Shown here: one piece after another, positions 5,375 through 6,018 of the stretch
How positions within the stretch are numbered: position 1 is the first letter of the stretch
Layout of the letters: every line of letters begins with the position of its first letter
From: an uncultured Eubacteriales bacterium
GTDB taxonomy: Bacteria; Bacillota; Clostridia; TANB77; CAG-508
Assembly (NCBI GenBank): GCA_902760765.1
Contig: CACWHO010000045.1
Coordinates: 1 to 6,018, forward strand
Reading direction: 5' to 3'
DNA length: 6,018 nt
Program-made: the position numbers and the translations under genes
The notes under the pieces: generated by a model
What the model was told of the DNA's origin: nothing
The model's input: only the letters and a program-made list of their open reading frames with translations
Database searches by the model: none

Positions 5375-5824
5375 TTATCTTTTTGTTATTTCAAAATCAT
5401 AAGCATTTGTATAGTCTGCTGATACAGCCGTGTGAAATTGTTTTGTTTCTCCTGGTTTTATATCTTCTATTATTCCGGGGATTTCATTGACTTTGTTTCC
5501 CTGTTCATCTTTTAATATTACATTAACTTTTTGCATTTTAAATTCTTTATCAGAATTATTTGTTACATTAAATAATAAATCTGTAACTCCATTATTATAT
5601 GATAATTGTATATCAGATAATTCTAATTCTTCAAACTTTTTATTTTCATTAAGTTTTTTACTGTCGTTTAATTTAGCACCATTATTAAGTCTTTGTACAT
5701 ATTTTTCTTCAACAGTATTTTCTTCTTCAGGTTTATTTAAATTTTTTACTATTACTACTCCAATTATTATTAATGCAATAATTACTATAATATCTATAAC
5801 TCTTACATCCTTTTTTATATTCAT
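5375..5824 (-). CDS. Membrane-anchored small protein with FxLYD-like extracytoplasmic domain
   Basis: The 149-residue protein starts with MNIKKDVRVID and a strongly hydrophobic segment (about 10-27, rich in Ile and Val), which predicts a single N-terminal membrane anchor with the rest outside. A charged Asn/Lys/Glu-rich linker follows (about 28-66). The C-terminal half (about 67-149) has the pattern of an FxLYD/Ig-like beta domain: LLFNVTNNSDKEFKMQKVNV, then LKDEQGNKV and IKPGETKQF. Such domains are common in Bacillota surface proteins of unknown function; I do not assign one. The ATG at 5824 is the only workable start because an in-frame TAA lies four codons upstream. Its best Shine-Dalgarno, GAAGGG, is unusually far away (13 bases) and partly inside a small hairpin (5841-5863), so translation may be weak. 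It ends just before the strong terminator and so closes a transcription unit. Confidence 0.75.
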   Translation of the reverse strand: MNIKKDVRVIDIIVIIALIIIGVVIVKNLNKPEEENTVEEKYVQRLNNGAKLNDSKKLNENKKFEELELSDIQLSYNNGVTDLLFNVTNNSDKEFKMQKVNVILKDEQGNKVNEIPGIIEDIKPGETKQFHTAVSADYTNAYDFEITKR

Positions 5825-5840
5825 TTGTACAAATTAACCC

Positions 5841-5863
5841 TTCATTTTGATATTAAAAATGAA
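5841..5863 (-). other. Small hairpin over the distant Shine-Dalgarno of the FxLYD-like gene
   Basis: TTCATTTT (5841-5848) pairs with AAAATGAA (5856-5863) around a seven-base loop. On the minus strand the second arm runs directly into GGG, so part of the only GAAGGG site before the ATG at 5824 would be paired. A stem made almost wholly of A-T pairs is weak, so its effect is uncertain. Confidence 0.35.
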
Positions 5864-5912
5864 ACTTTTGTTATTAATATTTTCGAATAATATTAGAACA
5901 AAATTATTCAAA

Positions 5913-6018
5913 TTATTTGTTTCCAAATTTTACTTCTTGGAATAAAAAGTCATGAACTTTTCCCCAAGTTATATCTTGATGTAAGAACTCATTAACTTCA
6001 TCTTCAACTTTTTGTTCT
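5913..6018 (-). CDS. Unrecognised protein, C-terminal 34 codons only
   Basis: A frame open from the window edge ends at TAA 5915-5913. It reads EQKVEDEVNEFLHQDITWGK and ends VHDFLFQEVKFGNK. The fragment is acidic then aromatic, with no membrane segment. I do not recognise it. It is not the end of ClpC, the usual radA neighbour in Bacillus, as far as I can judge. The gene ends 88 bases before the start of the FxLYD-like gene. The following DNA has only a weak imperfect hairpin, so the two may share a transcript. Confidence 0.55.
   Translation of the reverse strand, partial: EQKVEDEVNEFLHQDITWGKVHDFLFQEVKFGNK

Noticed and set aside
2761..5837. Plus-strand open frames opposite disA, radA and the FxLYD-like gene
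   Set aside because: They are antisense shadows: low-complexity Ser/Leu/Phe/Ile-rich translations, no family resemblance, and mirror frames of well-identified minus-strand genes.
5880..5912. Terminator after the partial gene ending at 5913
   Set aside because: GAATAAT can pair with ATTATTC across an 11-base loop, but all pairs except one are A-T and no T-tract follows on the minus strand.
1..6018. Mobile element, CRISPR array, tRNA, rRNA or defence system
   Set aside because: No spaced repeats, transposase or integrase motifs, clover-leaf sequence or unfamiliar multi-gene cassette was seen; the intact-looking content is housekeeping.

Overview
The window is AT-rich (very A/T-biased codons and intergenic DNA). 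Every supportable gene lies on the minus strand, Shine-Dalgarno sites are strong (AGGAGG type), TTG start codons recur, and radA is directly followed by disA. These traits suggest a low-GC Bacillota genome, probably Clostridia-like, but no species can be named from the sequence.

In the direction of transcription (high to low coordinates) the layout is: the last 34 codons of an unrecognised gene (5913-6018); a small membrane-anchored protein with an extracytoplasmic FxLYD-like beta domain (5375-5824); a strong hairpin terminator (about 5319-5361) that abuts the radA ribosome binding site; radA (3925-5293); disA, the c-di-AMP synthase (2805-3851); a possible 16-codon ORF (2726-2776) overlapping the next start codon; a membrane-anchored cyclophilin-type prolyl isomerase (1950-2729); a 149-base leader with a near-perfect 29-base palindrome and a second hairpin followed by T-tracts; pyrG, CTP synthase (161-1800); and the first 31 codons of an unrecognised gene (1-95) behind a near-consensus sigma-A promoter.

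How they work together: RadA and DisA act on branched DNA intermediates, and DisA couples DNA state to c-di-AMP level. PyrG makes CTP from UTP. The cyclophilin and the FxLYD-like protein would act at the outer face of the membrane. Apart from the radA-disA pair, the grouping looks like ordinary housekeeping with no shared pathway.

The striking points are lesions and control elements rather than a new system. Both pyrG and radA are interrupted by a single-base frame change although both halves look well conserved. pyrG also carries an in-frame 24-base tandem duplication that doubles the IIVPGGFG loop of its glutaminase domain. The pyrG leader looks like a promoter feeding straight into an attenuator, but without the GGGC-type start known from Bacillus pyrG. 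No mobile element, CRISPR array, tRNA or rRNA was seen, and no gap without a gene exceeds 300 bases.
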